Made by a program: the position numbers and the translations under genes. From contig NZ_RCOG02000004.1 in assembly GCF_009663685.2 (NCBI RefSeq), forward strand, positions 62,001 through 126,000: a DNA stretch of 64,000 nucleotides. The letters run 5' to 3'. Shown here piece by piece: positions 55,591 through 64,000 of this stretch. How positions within the stretch are numbered: the first letter of the stretch is position 1; each line of letters begins with the position of its first letter. The notes under the pieces were generated by a model. It did no database searches and was not told the DNA's origin. It saw only the letters and a list, made by a program, of their open reading frames with translations. This DNA is from Cupriavidus sp. U2. Its GTDB lineage: Bacteria; Pseudomonadota; Gammaproteobacteria; Burkholderiales; Burkholderiaceae.

Positions 55591-55944
55591 CTATTGTTGC
55601 TGTAGCTGGGCTTCAGCCATCTGGTACTTGACCGCTTCCCGGTCATGACCCTGCACGCGGTCCTTGTAGCGGATCACCTGCCGGTCGAGCTTGTCGACCA
55701 GACAGTCGATCGCCGCGTACAGGTCTTCATGGTGCGCTTCGACGAAGATGTCCTTGCCCTTGAGATGCAGATTGATTTCCGCGTACTGACGCTTGTCCTT
55801 TTCCTTGTGGTTGTCGACAGATAGCAGCACGCTCACGCCAATGACCTGATCGAAATGCCTGACAATTCGCTCCAGTTTCGTTTCCACATACTCACGCAGC
55901 GGCGGCGTGATGTCGAGGTGGTGTCCACTGATCTTGAAGTTCAT
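55591..55944 (-). CDS. hpf: Ribosome hibernation-promoting factor (short HPF/RaiA type)
   Basis: HPF binds the small ribosomal subunit in stationary phase. The 117-residue protein matches the short type, with [24 protein letters not shown], quoted as [16 protein letters not shown], and the [19 protein letters not shown] core. A short Gln-rich tail ends it. It lies directly after rpoN, as in many proteobacteria. Confidence 0.93.
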   Translation of the reverse strand: MNFKISGHHLDITPPLREYVETKLERIVRHFDQVIGVSVLLSVDNHKEKDKRQYAEINLHLKGKDIFVEAHHEDLYAAIDCLVDKLDRQVIRYKDRVQGHDREAVKYQMAEAQLQQQ

Positions 55945-55994
55945 AGCGCTTCTCCTTCTGAAAGAGCCGCACCAGGCAGGCGGTTGCGGCTCGG

Positions 55995-57476
55995 CTACAA
56001 AGACTTGCGGAGATTGACTGCGGGGATCTTCAGTGCTTCGCGATATTTGGCCACCGTGCGGCGTGCGACCACAAAGCCCTGTTCGCCCAGCAATTCGGCG
56101 ATGCGGCTGTCGGAAAGAGGATTCCTGGGTTCTTCGGCTCCTATCAGTTGCTTGATCAGCGCGCGGATCGCCGTGGAAGAGGCCGCGCCGCCCGTCTCCG
56201 TGGAGACGTGGCTACCAAAGAAGTACTTCAACTCGAAAGTACCCATTGGCGTGGCCATGTATTTGTTCGTGGTCACCCGGGAAATGGTCGACTCGTGTAA
56301 ACCGAGTGTATCGGCAATTTCCCGCAAAACCAAGGGCCGCATCGCTATTTCGCCGTGCGAAAAAAAGTTCTTCTGACGCTCCACAATTGCCTGCGCCACA
56401 CGCAGGATCGTGTCGAATCTTTGCTGGATGTTCTTGATAAGCCACCGCGCTTCCTGCAGCTTTTGCTGCAGTCCCGCAGCCCCCGCTTCGCCTTTTGCAC
56501 CGCGCAAGATCTGCGCATACATGTCGTTGATGCGCAGGCGCGGCATCACATCCGGATTCAGCTGGGCAATCCAGCCGCTGCCGCTCTTGCGCACGAACAC
56601 GTCCGGCACCACGAAATCGGCCTCGGGGCGGCTGTACGCATGCCCTGGGTACGGCGCCAGCGAGCGGATCAGGTCATGCGCCGCCTTTAGTGCAATTTCG
56701 TCCACCTGCAGCGCTTTCTTGAGGCGCGTGTAATCCCTGACCGCCAGCAGTTCAAGATGATGATTGACGATGGACAGCGCCAGTTCGCGCTGCGGATGCT
56801 GCAACCGTTTCAATTGCAGGCTCAGGCATTCGGCGGCATTGCGGGCGCCAACGCCCGGCGGATCGAAGCTCTGCAGCAGCGTCAGCATCGCCTGCACTTC
56901 TTCCACCTCGAATTCGAGTTCTTCGGGCAGTTCGGTGCAGATTTCCTCGAGTGACGCACTCAGGTATCCGTCGTCGTCGAGCGATTCGATCAGGAAGATG
57001 GCCAGGCCCTTGTCGCGCGCCGAAATCTTGAGCGGCGTCAGCTGTTCCATCAGGTATTCGCGCAGCGTAGGGTCCGCATCGCGCAACTGCATCGGCGTCT
57101 TTTCGTCTTCGTCGTTCTGCGGACGGCGCGCGAAGTCGTCGAGGCTCCAGTCGTTGCCATAGTCCTCGCCACCGGAATCGCTGAAGCCTTCTTCCTCGCC
57201 GCCGGACGCATGTTCGCTGCGGTCGTCGCCGTTGGTCTGCGGTTCGGACGGTGCCGGCGCCGGGGCGCTTTGCAGGTTGACGGAGCCGTCGGCCGCCACG
57301 CGCAGCGGGCTTTCGATCCAGTCGTTCTCGCGTTCCAGCAGCGGGTTTTCCGTCAGCGCCTGTTCCACCTCCTGTTGCAGTTCGAGCGTGGAAAGCTGAA
57401 GCAGCCGGATGGACTGCTGCAGTTGCGGCGTCAGGGCCAGATGTTGGGAGAGGCGTAGCTGAAGCGAAGGTTTCAT
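55995..57476 (-). CDS. rpoN: RNA polymerase sigma-54 factor RpoN
   Basis: RpoN recognises -24/-12 promoters and needs activator ATPases. The 493-residue protein has the Gln/Leu-rich region I ([21 protein letters not shown], quoted as [18 protein letters not shown]), an acidic region II (about 55-125), the core-binding domain, the helix-turn-helix [19 protein letters not shown] and the RpoN box [10 protein letters not shown] near the C-terminus. A candidate target promoter lies at 30648-30664. Confidence 0.96.
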   Translation of the reverse strand: MKPSLQLRLSQHLALTPQLQQSIRLLQLSTLELQQEVEQALTENPLLERENDWIESPLRVAADGSVNLQSAPAPAPSEPQTNGDDRSEHASGGEEEGFSDSGGEDYGNDWSLDDFARRPQNDEDEKTPMQLRDADPTLREYLMEQLTPLKISARDKGLAIFLIESLDDDGYLSASLEEICTELPEELEFEVEEVQAMLTLLQSFDPPGVGARNAAECLSLQLKRLQHPQRELALSIVNHHLELLAVRDYTRLKKALQVDEIALKAAHDLIRSLAPYPGHAYSRPEADFVVPDVFVRKSGSGWIAQLNPDVMPRLRINDMYAQILRGAKGEAGAAGLQQKLQEARWLIKNIQQRFDTILRVAQAIVERQKNFFSHGEIAMRPLVLREIADTLGLHESTISRVTTNKYMATPMGTFELKYFFGSHVSTETGGAASSTAIRALIKQLIGAEEPRNPLSDSRIAELLGEQGFVVARRTVAKYREALKIPAVNLRKSL

Positions 57477-57651
57477 GCGACCTATTCTATGCGCATCTTT
57501 CCGTTGTTGGAACGGAATTTGCTACAACCTATCGCTTCGGCTTCGTGATCGGCAACGGCTTTGAAATAGCCGTAGGCAAGTGCGGTAAAAATGACCTGCC
57601 GATGACCTGCCGAAAACCTGTCGGCAGTGTGGCCGCGGAGGCGGCCGGGCC

Positions 57652-58452
57652 TTACATGCGGAAGTTTTCGCCCAGGTAGACGCGGCGTACCGACTCGTTG
57701 GCGATGATTTCCTCGGGCTGGCCGGCGGCCAGCACGGTGCCTTCGCTGATGATGTACGCGTGGTCGCAGATCCCCAGCGTTTCGCGCACGTTATGGTCGG
57801 TGATCAGCACGCCGATATTGCGCGCCTTCAGGAAGCTCACGATGCGCTGGATTTCGCCCACGGCGATCGGGTCCACGCCGGCGAACGGTTCGTCGAGCAG
57901 GATGAAGCGCGGCGACGACGCCAGCGCGCGCGCGATTTCCACGCGGCGCCGCTCGCCGCCCGACAGCGACAGTGCCGGGTTGTTGCGCAGATGCGCGATC
58001 TGCAGGTCGTCGAGCAGCGAATCCAGGCGGCGTTCGATCTCGGCCTTGGGCAGTGGCTTGCCGTTTTCCACCTGCAGTTCCAGCACCGCGCGGATGTTCT
58101 CTTCCACGTTGAGCTTGCGGAATACCGACGCTTCCTGCGGCAGGTACGAAAGGCCCATGCGGGCGCGTTCGTGAATGGCCAGTCCGCTGATGTGCTCGTC
58201 GTCGAGCACGATGTCGCCTTCGTCCAGCGCCACCAGCCCCACGATCATGTAGAACGACGTGGTCTTGCCGGCGCCGTTGGGGCCCAGCAGCCCCACCACC
58301 TCGCCGCTTTTCACATCGAGCGATACGTCCTTGACCACCGTGCGCGTGCCGTAGCGTTTCTTCAGGTGACGCACGACCAGCGTGCTGCTGTCGGTGCGGA
58401 CGGCGGATGCGGAGGACGTGGCAGAGGCGGTGAGCGTGGCGGAATCGTTCAT
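57652..58452 (-). CDS. lptB: LPS export ABC transporter ATP-binding protein
   Basis: LptB powers LPS extraction from the inner membrane with LptFG. The 266-residue protein has a 25-residue Ser/Ala/Thr-rich N-terminal tail, Walker [21 protein letters not shown], signature LSGGERRR, Walker B FILLDEP and the switch ITDHNVRE. It follows lptA by 23 bases and precedes rpoN. Confidence 0.95.
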   Translation of the reverse strand: MNDSATLTASATSSASAVRTDSSTLVVRHLKKRYGTRTVVKDVSLDVKSGEVVGLLGPNGAGKTTSFYMIVGLVALDEGDIVLDDEHISGLAIHERARMGLSYLPQEASVFRKLNVEENIRAVLELQVENGKPLPKAEIERRLDSLLDDLQIAHLRNNPALSLSGGERRRVEIARALASSPRFILLDEPFAGVDPIAVGEIQRIVSFLKARNIGVLITDHNVRETLGICDHAYIISEGTVLAAGQPEEIIANESVRRVYLGENFRM

Positions 58453-58475
58453 CAGGACTGGCTGGAGGTAAGGCG

Positions 58476-59120
58476 TTAAGGCTTGGGCGCGGTGGACGGC
58501 TTCAGATCCAGCGGTGCGCCCGCAGCGGCGGGGGCGCTGGCGTCCGAGCGCGGCGACAGCACCGCGCGCACGCGGCCCGACGTATTGCCGGCCGTGGTGT
58601 TGTTGTCGCCGCCGGTGGCGGTGTAGTACTCGTTGCGGCTGTCGTAGGTGATCACGGCGCCGCGGATCTCGTCGATGATCTTCGCGCCCACGCCCGACAC
58701 GCGCGCCGCGCGGGCATGCCCGATCAGCTTGTTGATCTCGGACTTGCCGTCGTATTCGATGCGGTCGCCCCAGCCGTCGATGTACTCGTCCACGCCGTCG
58801 CGCTTCTGGCGGATATACGCCTGACGGCCGGGCTTGGACGTGGCGATGGCGTACTGGTAACCCTCGGGGTCGGTGCGCAGCTCGGCCGCGTCGGACTTCA
58901 GCACCATGGTGCCCTTGGTCAGCACCACGTTGCCGGTGAGGGTGTAGATCTGCTTGACGTCATCGTAGCTGGCGTTGTCGGCCTCCAGCACCAGCGGCTT
59001 GCCCTGGTCGGCGCGCTCGGCAAAGGCCGGCGCGGCCAGCGTCAGGCCGAGGGCGGCGATGGACGCCAGCAGGGCGGGCGCGAGGCGGCGACAGGGCGAT
59101 GTCGTCAGGGATGCAGTCAT
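58476..59120 (-). CDS. lptA: LPS transport periplasmic protein LptA
   Basis: LptA forms the periplasmic bridge for LPS. The 214-residue precursor has a signal peptide (cleavage near AFA, residue 34), then the OstA-like beta-jellyroll: [23 protein letters not shown], quoted as [20 protein letters not shown], and a disordered Pro/Ala-rich tail. It lies between lptC and lptB. Confidence 0.93.
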   Translation of the reverse strand: MTASLTTSPCRRLAPALLASIAALGLTLAAPAFAERADQGKPLVLEADNASYDDVKQIYTLTGNVVLTKGTMVLKSDAAELRTDPEGYQYAIATSKPGRQAYIRQKRDGVDEYIDGWGDRIEYDGKSEINKLIGHARAARVSGVGAKIIDEIRGAVITYDSRNEYYTATGGDNNTTAGNTSGRVRAVLSPRSDASAPAAAGAPLDLKPSTAPKP

Positions 59121-59184
59121 GTTTGGCGAATGGTGAGATAAAGACGGCGGCCAGGATGCGCCGGAGCGTTTGCGTCCCCCGGGG

Positions 59185-59814
59185 TCACTGGGTCCTGGCC
59201 TGCCCCTGCGGCGGGTTCATGATGATGGTGCCGCGTACGTTGCCCAGCAATTGTACTTCGCGGGTGACGTTGTTGAAGATCATGCCGTTGGCCGTCATGA
59301 CCGACGGGCCGCGCGTCAGCTCCACCGCCTTGTCGGTCTTGACGATGTCGTCATTGACCAGCAACTGGAAGTACTGCGATGCCGCGGTCATGCGCGGGTC
59401 CTTGGACGGGTCGACGCCAGCCTGGCGGACCACGAACGCATTGCCGTAGAGATCGATGATCGAGCCCTCGGCGTTCATGGTGCCGCGCTGGGAATTGGCG
59501 GTGACCGGCGGGCGGTCCGGCTCGTACGAACGCATGGCCGGGGTGGTTACCTCGTAGGTCTGGTCGTCCTCGAAGTGCACCATCTTCACGCCCGTGAAGC
59601 GCAGCTTGGTGGTGCCGTCCTCGGCCAGTTCTGTGGCCGAGAAACGGTCCATCCAGTAATCGGGCTCATGGCGCTTGACGCGCGACTGCTCGCTGGCCTC
59701 GCGCGGCGAGTTCAGCTGCACCAGCCAGAACGTGCTGCCGGCGACGATGGCCATCAGCAGCAGCGGCAGCAGCCGCATGATCATGCCGATGAGTCTGGAC
59801 AGGAAGTCCGGCAT
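59185..59814 (-). CDS. lptC: LPS export protein LptC
   Basis: LptC is a membrane-anchored partner of LptBFG that passes LPS to LptA. The 209-residue protein has one N-terminal helix (about 10-31) and a periplasmic domain containing HEPDYWMDRFSATEL and LYGNAFVVRQAG. It starts only three bases after the kdsD stop, so no kdsC gene separates the two. Confidence 0.92.
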   Translation of the reverse strand: MPDFLSRLIGMIMRLLPLLLMAIVAGSTFWLVQLNSPREASEQSRVKRHEPDYWMDRFSATELAEDGTTKLRFTGVKMVHFEDDQTYEVTTPAMRSYEPDRPPVTANSQRGTMNAEGSIIDLYGNAFVVRQAGVDPSKDPRMTAASQYFQLLVNDDIVKTDKAVELTRGPSVMTANGMIFNNVTREVQLLGNVRGTIIMNPPQGQARTQ

Positions 59815-59817
59815 CGT

Positions 59818-60801
59818 TCAGATGACCTTGGCGCGCGTCAGGTCATGGATATGGAGCGCGCCCACCAGGCGGCCGTCGCCATCGACGACGAGCAACTGGT
59901 TGATGCGGTTCGTTTCCATGATCTGCACGGCTTCCACGGCGAGCTGGTCCAGATGGACCGTACGCGGGTTGTGGTGCATGACCTCGCCAATCGGCACGGT
60001 CTTCCAGTCGCGCGGGGTTTCCAGCAGGCGGCGCAGGTCGCCGTCGGTGAAGACGCCCACGGCCCGGCCGTCGGGGTCCACCACGGCGGTCATGGCCATG
60101 CCCTTGCGCGTGATTTCCATCAGCGCCTGGGCCAGCGGCGTGCTTTCGCGCACCTCCGGCACGGCGTTGCCGGTGCGCATGACATCGCGCACGTGGGTCA
60201 GCAGCTTGCGGCCCAGCGCACCGCCCGGGTGCGACCGGGCAAAGTCTTCCTCGCCGAAGCCGCGGGCGTCGAGCACGGCCACCGCCAGGGCGTCGCCCAG
60301 GGCCAGCGCGGCCGTGGTGCTGGCCGTGGGGGCCAGGTTCAGCGGGCAGGCTTCCTGCGCCACGGCGCCGTCCAGGTGGGCGTCGGACAGCTTGGCCAGG
60401 TTCGATTCGGCGTTGCCCGTGATCGAGATCAGGCCGGCGCCAATGCGCTTGACGATCGGGACGATCGACAGCAGTTCGGCCGTTTCACCGGAATTGGAGA
60501 AGGCGATCAGCACGTCGTCGCGCGTGATCATGCCGAGGTCGCCATGGCTGGCCTCGGCCGGATGGACGAAAAACGACGGCGTGCCCGTGGACGCCAGCGT
60601 GGCGGCCACCTTGCGGCCGATATGGCCGGACTTGCCGATGCCCGAGACCACCACGCGGCCCGTGCAGCCGAGAATCATCTCGACGGCCCGGGTAAAGGCG
60701 GGGGTCAGGCGGCCGGCCAGCGCCGAAACGGCGTCGGCCTCGATCTGGAGGGTGTGGCGAGCGAGCGCGAGTGCTCGATTCGCATCGAAATTGGCTATCA
60801 T
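59818..60801 (-). CDS. kdsD: Arabinose-5-phosphate isomerase KdsD
   Basis: KdsD converts ribulose-5-phosphate to arabinose-5-phosphate for Kdo synthesis. The 327-residue protein has an SIS domain (about 35-175; VVSGIGKSGHIGRKVAATLASTG, quoted as GIGKSGHIGRKVAATLAS, and HPAEASHGDLGM) and two CBS domains (about 200-327). ATG 60801 gives the standard N-terminus. It is divergent from the antiporter gene. Confidence 0.95.
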   Translation of the reverse strand: MIANFDANRALALARHTLQIEADAVSALAGRLTPAFTRAVEMILGCTGRVVVSGIGKSGHIGRKVAATLASTGTPSFFVHPAEASHGDLGMITRDDVLIAFSNSGETAELLSIVPIVKRIGAGLISITGNAESNLAKLSDAHLDGAVAQEACPLNLAPTASTTAALALGDALAVAVLDARGFGEEDFARSHPGGALGRKLLTHVRDVMRTGNAVPEVRESTPLAQALMEITRKGMAMTAVVDPDGRAVGVFTDGDLRRLLETPRDWKTVPIGEVMHHNPRTVHLDQLAVEAVQIMETNRINQLLVVDGDGRLVGALHIHDLTRAKVI

Positions 60802-60950
60802 GGCGCTGGAGTATACCAACGAATGCGATGGCGTCTGGCCCGGCAACCCGCCCGGCTGCCACGACGACCGCCGCGCTTGCCGTCTTTTGCCGGCGGGGTG
60901 CAGATGCCGGCTCAGGCGCGTGCCCGGCCGTCGTTTTTGAAGCCTGCCGA

Positions 60951-62930
60951 ATGCATTCTCCGCTGGAACTGACCCTCGTGCTGCTGGCCGCCGCCGTTTT
61001 TGGCGTGGTGGCCTTCCGCATGCTGCAACTGCCACCCATGCTGGGCTATCTGGCGGTTGGCATCCTGATCGGCCCCCACGCATTGGGGCTGGCCAGCGAT
61101 ACGGGCCAGACCAAGTACCTGGCGGAATTCGGCGTGGTCTTCCTGATGTTCTCGATCGGCCTGGAATTCAGCCTGAGCAAGCTGCGCGCCATGAAGCGGC
61201 TGGTGTTCGGGCTGGGCGGGTCGCAGGTGGCGCTGTCGCTGCTGGCCGTGCTGCCGGCCAGCTGGCTGTTCAGCTGGGCGTTCCCGCTGACCTGGCAGGC
61301 GTCGGTGGCGCTGGGCGGCGCGCTGGCCATGTCGTCGACGGCCATCGTCGTGAAAATGCTATCCGAGCGGATGGAGCTGGAAAGCGAGCACGGCCGCAAC
61401 ATCATCAGCGTGCTGCTGTTCCAGGATCTGGCCGTGGTGCCGCTGCTGATCATCATCCCGGCACTGTCGCGCGATCCCGGCGACCTGGCCTGGGCGCTGG
61501 GGCTGGCCACGGTCAAGATCGTGGTGGCCCTGGGCCTGATCTTCTTCGTCGGGCAGCAGCTGATGAGCCGCTGGTTCCACATCGTGGCGGCGCGCCGGTC
61601 GCAGGAACTGTTCATGCTGAACCTGCTGCTGGTCACGCTGGGCATGGCCGCGCTGACCGAACGGCTGGGCCTGTCGATGGCGCTGGGCGCGTTCATGGCC
61701 GGCATGCTGATTTCCGAGACCCCGTACCGCCACCAGGTGGAAGAAGACATCAAGCCGTTCCGCGACGTGCTGCTGGGGCTGTTCTTCGTCACCATCGGCA
61801 TGTTGCTCAACGTGCGCGTGGTGTTCGACCATATCTGGCTGGTGCTGGGCCTGCTGGTGGTGCCGATCCTGTTCAAGCTGGTGCTGATCACCGGGCTGGC
61901 ACGGCTGTTCGGGTCGCGCCAGGGCGTGGCCATCCGTACCGGCCTGGGGCTGGCGCAGGCCGGCGAATTCGGTTTCGTGCTGCTGAACCAGATCGACGGC
62001 ATGGGGCTGGTGGACCCGGTGCTGATCCAGGTGATCCTCGCGTCGATGCTCCTGTCGATGCTGGCCGCGCCGTTCCTGATCCAGTACAGCGACGCCATCG
62101 TGCTGCGCTTTGCCGCCAACGAATGGCTGATGCAGTCGCTGAACATGACCCGTATCGCGGCCCAGAGCCTGCAGACCGAAAAGCACGCCATCATCTGCGG
62201 CTATGGTCGCAGCGGGCAGAACCTGGCGCACATGCTGGAGCGCGAGGGCATTACCTATGTGGCGCTGGACCTCGACCCCGACCGCGTGCGCGAGGCGGCC
62301 GCGGCCGGGGACACCGTGGTCTATGGCGATGCCGGGCGGCGCGAATCGCTGATTGCCGCCGGTATCCACCGGGCCGCGCTGGTGGTGATCACGTATGCCA
62401 ATACGCCCTCGGCGGTAAAGGTGCTGCACCACGTGCAGGAACTGGCGCCCGCGATGCCGGTGATCGTGCGCACGGTGGACGATTCGGAACTCGATACGCT
62501 GCAGAAGGCTGGGGCCACCGAGGTGGTGCCGGAAATCATCGAGGGCAGCCTGATGCTGGCGTCGCATGCGCTGGTGCTGCTGGGGGTGCCGATGCGCCGG
62601 GTGGTGCGCGGCGTGCAGCAGGCGCGCGACGCGCGCTACAGCCTGCTGCGCGGCTACTTCCACGGCCGCGACGACGAGGAAGACATGGTGGAGCGCGATA
62701 CGGTGCGGCTGCACTCGGTATCGCTTGGGCCCGAGCATACGGCGGTGGGGCGGCGCCTGGGCACGCTGGGGCTGGAGCGCATCGGCGTGGAGGTCACGGC
62801 GGTGCGCCGGCGCGGCATCCGGGCCTTCGATCCCGAGCCCGAAACCGTACTGGAGCCGGGCGACATCGTCGTGCTGCGCGGCACGCCCGAGGCGCTGGAA
62901 TCGGCCGAAGAACGGCTGGTGCGGCAGTAG
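60951..62930 (+). CDS. CPA2-family monovalent cation:proton antiporter (KefB/YbaL-like)
   Basis: A 659-residue protein with about twelve membrane helices (LGYLAVGILIGPHALGL, FSIGLEFSLSKLRAM, LGAFMAGMLISETPYRHQVE), a TrkA-N nucleotide-binding domain (about 405-520; AIICGYGRSGQNLAHMLE) and a TrkA-C domain (about 575-655). It probably exports potassium in exchange for protons. The symbol is left empty because KefB, KefC and YbaL cannot be separated. It is divergent from kdsD, the order seen in the E. coli-like Kdo/LPS cluster where yrbG occupies this place. Confidence 0.9.
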   Translation: MHSPLELTLVLLAAAVFGVVAFRMLQLPPMLGYLAVGILIGPHALGLASDTGQTKYLAEFGVVFLMFSIGLEFSLSKLRAMKRLVFGLGGSQVALSLLAVLPASWLFSWAFPLTWQASVALGGALAMSSTAIVVKMLSERMELESEHGRNIISVLLFQDLAVVPLLIIIPALSRDPGDLAWALGLATVKIVVALGLIFFVGQQLMSRWFHIVAARRSQELFMLNLLLVTLGMAALTERLGLSMALGAFMAGMLISETPYRHQVEEDIKPFRDVLLGLFFVTIGMLLNVRVVFDHIWLVLGLLVVPILFKLVLITGLARLFGSRQGVAIRTGLGLAQAGEFGFVLLNQIDGMGLVDPVLIQVILASMLLSMLAAPFLIQYSDAIVLRFAANEWLMQSLNMTRIAAQSLQTEKHAIICGYGRSGQNLAHMLEREGITYVALDLDPDRVREAAAAGDTVVYGDAGRRESLIAAGIHRAALVVITYANTPSAVKVLHHVQELAPAMPVIVRTVDDSELDTLQKAGATEVVPEIIEGSLMLASHALVLLGVPMRRVVRGVQQARDARYSLLRGYFHGRDDEEDMVERDTVRLHSVSLGPEHTAVGRRLGTLGLERIGVEVTAVRRRGIRAFDPEPETVLEPGDIVVLRGTPEALESAEERLVRQ

Positions 62931-62964
62931 GCGCCGGCTTTACCGTTTCACCCGGTCGGACGGA

Positions 62965-63381
62965 TCAGGCGCTGCGCGTTTGCCGTCCGTCTTGCGGAGT
63001 TTGTCGGCGCGGGCTGTTGCCGTCGACCCAGGAGGCGGGTAGATCACTCAGTACCGCCCGGGCGTCGAGCGACCGGATCGGTACATCGGTATCGGCGGGG
63101 ATACGGCCTTCGTTCTGGAGTAACAAGTAGCGCATGCAGCACACGCGCAGGAAAGACGCGAAGTTGGCGGTGAGCGACGCCTCGCCGCGATGTTCGGCCA
63201 ACTCGTCGTGCAGGCGCGCCAGCAGCTGGTTGATGCTCATGCCGTCACGCTGCGCCAGTTCTTCCAGCACTTCCCAGAACAGGTTTTCGAGCCGGATGCT
63301 GGTCGCCACGCCGTGCAGGCGCAGCGACCGCGACTGGGTCTGGTACGAATCCGGATTGGCCCGGATGAAGATCTCACACAT
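62965..63381 (-). CDS. Ribbon-helix-helix domain protein
   Basis: A 138-residue protein with a ribbon-helix-helix-like N-terminal half: SRSLRLHGVATSIRLENLFWEVLEEL, quoted as GVATSIRLENLFWEVLEELA, followed by RDGMSINQLLARLHDEL. This fits the RHH_4 family found across proteobacteria. The C-terminal third is polar and probably disordered. Function is unknown; DNA binding is likely by fold. It lies 46 bases after the DJ-1/PfpI gene on the same strand. Confidence 0.78.
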   Translation of the reverse strand: MCEIFIRANPDSYQTQSRSLRLHGVATSIRLENLFWEVLEELAQRDGMSINQLLARLHDELAEHRGEASLTANFASFLRVCCMRYLLLQNEGRIPADTDVPIRSLDARAVLSDLPASWVDGNSPRRQTPQDGRQTRSA

Positions 63382-63427
63382 GCGAACTCCCGTGCGCCGC
63401 GACCGGGCTGGCCGCGTTCGGAAGCCT

Positions 63428-64000
63428 CTACTCTACGATCCGCGTTCCCAGCACGGCAAGAAACTGCGCCAGCCAGGCCGGATGTGCCGGCCACGCCGGG
63501 GCGGTCACGAGGTTGCCATCGGTATGGGCCTGGTCCACGGGGATATCGGCGTACTTGCCGCCGGCCAGCCGCACTTCGGGGGCGCAGGCCGGGTAGGCAG
63601 AGCAGGTGCGGCCTTCCAGCACATCGGCCGCAGCCAGCAACTGGGCGCCGTGGCAGACCGCCGCGATCGGCTTGTTGGCCTGGGCGAAGTGACGCACGAT
63701 CTCGATCACGCGGTCGTTCAGGCGCAGGTATTCCGGCGCGCGGCCGCCCGGAATCACCAGGGCGTCGTAGCTGGCCGGGTCCACATCGGCGAACGTGGCA
63801 TTGAGCGTGAAATTGTGGCCGCGCTTTTCGGTGTAGGTCTGGTCGCCCTCGAAGTCATGGATGGCGGTGGCGCAGGCGTCACCGGCCTTCTTGTCGGGGC
63901 AGACCGCGTGGACCGTGTGGCCCACCATCTGCAGTGCCTGGAACGGCACCATGGTCTCGTAGTCCTCGGCGAAATCGCCGACCAGCATCAGAATCTTCTT
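63428..64000 (-). CDS. DJ-1/PfpI family protein (5' end outside window)
   Basis: At least 190 residues of a DJ-1/PfpI-superfamily protein; the frame stays open to the window edge, where it reads [15 protein letters not shown], so the start lies just outside. The nucleophile elbow is AVCHGAQLL and the glutamate partner lies in DFAEDYE. The [10 protein letters not shown] loop is typical of PfpI/YhbO-like members. These are proposed to act as glyoxalase, deglycase or stress proteins. Confidence 0.9.
   Translation of the reverse strand, partial: KKILMLVGDFAEDYETMVPFQALQMVGHTVHAVCPDKKAGDACATAIHDFEGDQTYTEKRGHNFTLNATFADVDPASYDALVIPGGRAPEYLRLNDRVIEIVRHFAQANKPIAAVCHGAQLLAAADVLEGRTCSAYPACAPEVRLAGGKYADIPVDQAHTDGNLVTAPAWPAHPAWLAQFLAVLGTRIVE

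Overview
The window reads as chromosomal DNA of a high-GC betaproteobacterium of the Burkholderiaceae, most likely Cupriavidus or a close Ralstonia relative. The grounds are the gene order (bfd-bfr, ctpA-moeB, the cox operon with its small assembly genes, lolB-ispE-tRNA-Gln-prs-rplY-pth, and kdsD-lptCAB-rpoN-hpf-ptsN-hprK-rapZ) and an aa3 oxidase subunit II with a fused cytochrome c domain. Genus is inferred from gene order and protein wording only. Almost everything is housekeeping; one gene looks accessory.

Layout. 1-2400: the general PTS (end of an EIIA, HPr, EI). 2528-3542: iron storage and release (Fur-like site, bfd, bfr). 3804-7219, minus strand: moeB-like, ctpA and gpmA. 7364-11148: rhodanese, grxC, secB, gpsA and a Bug-type binding protein, with a nested palindromic element after gpsA. 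11176-13446: trmL, comF and a BioC-like methyltransferase. 13565-23953: a cytochrome c oxidase locus holding structural subunits, copper chaperones, heme A synthesis and small membrane proteins. 24075-25106: rpoH under a perfect CIRCE element. 25365-33090: pirin, a nitrate ABC transporter with YbiB-like protein, the ANTAR regulator NasT, and two aromatic-catabolism-type enzymes. 33154-34089: an Abi/HEPN-like gene. 34241-42791: ftsY, two M16 peptidases, rsmD, coaD, ferredoxin, pth, rplY and prs. 42886-51908: tRNA-Gln, ispE, lolB, a TPR protein, mutM, a dynamin-like GTPase, mutY and a LON-domain protein. 51966-60801: the nitrogen-PTS, rpoN and LPS-transport cluster. 60951-64000: a K+/H+ antiporter, a ribbon-helix-helix protein and a DJ-1/PfpI protein cut by the window end.

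How the parts connect. HPr keeps both His15 and Ser46, and the HPr kinase, EIIA-Ntr, RapZ and sigma-54 are all encoded at the other end of the window. The nitrate transporter appears to be controlled at two levels: a sigma-54-type promoter, then a leader RNA with two identical AACGAC hexaloops ahead of a strong terminator. This is the architecture bound by ANTAR antiterminators, and the ANTAR gene nasT lies just upstream. I consider this leader the most informative system in the window. Other points of note are the CIRCE control of rpoH, a MutY with unusual iron-sulfur spacing, a bacterioferritin lacking one ferroxidase glutamate, the absence of kdsC between kdsD and lptC, and the isolated Abi/HEPN gene.
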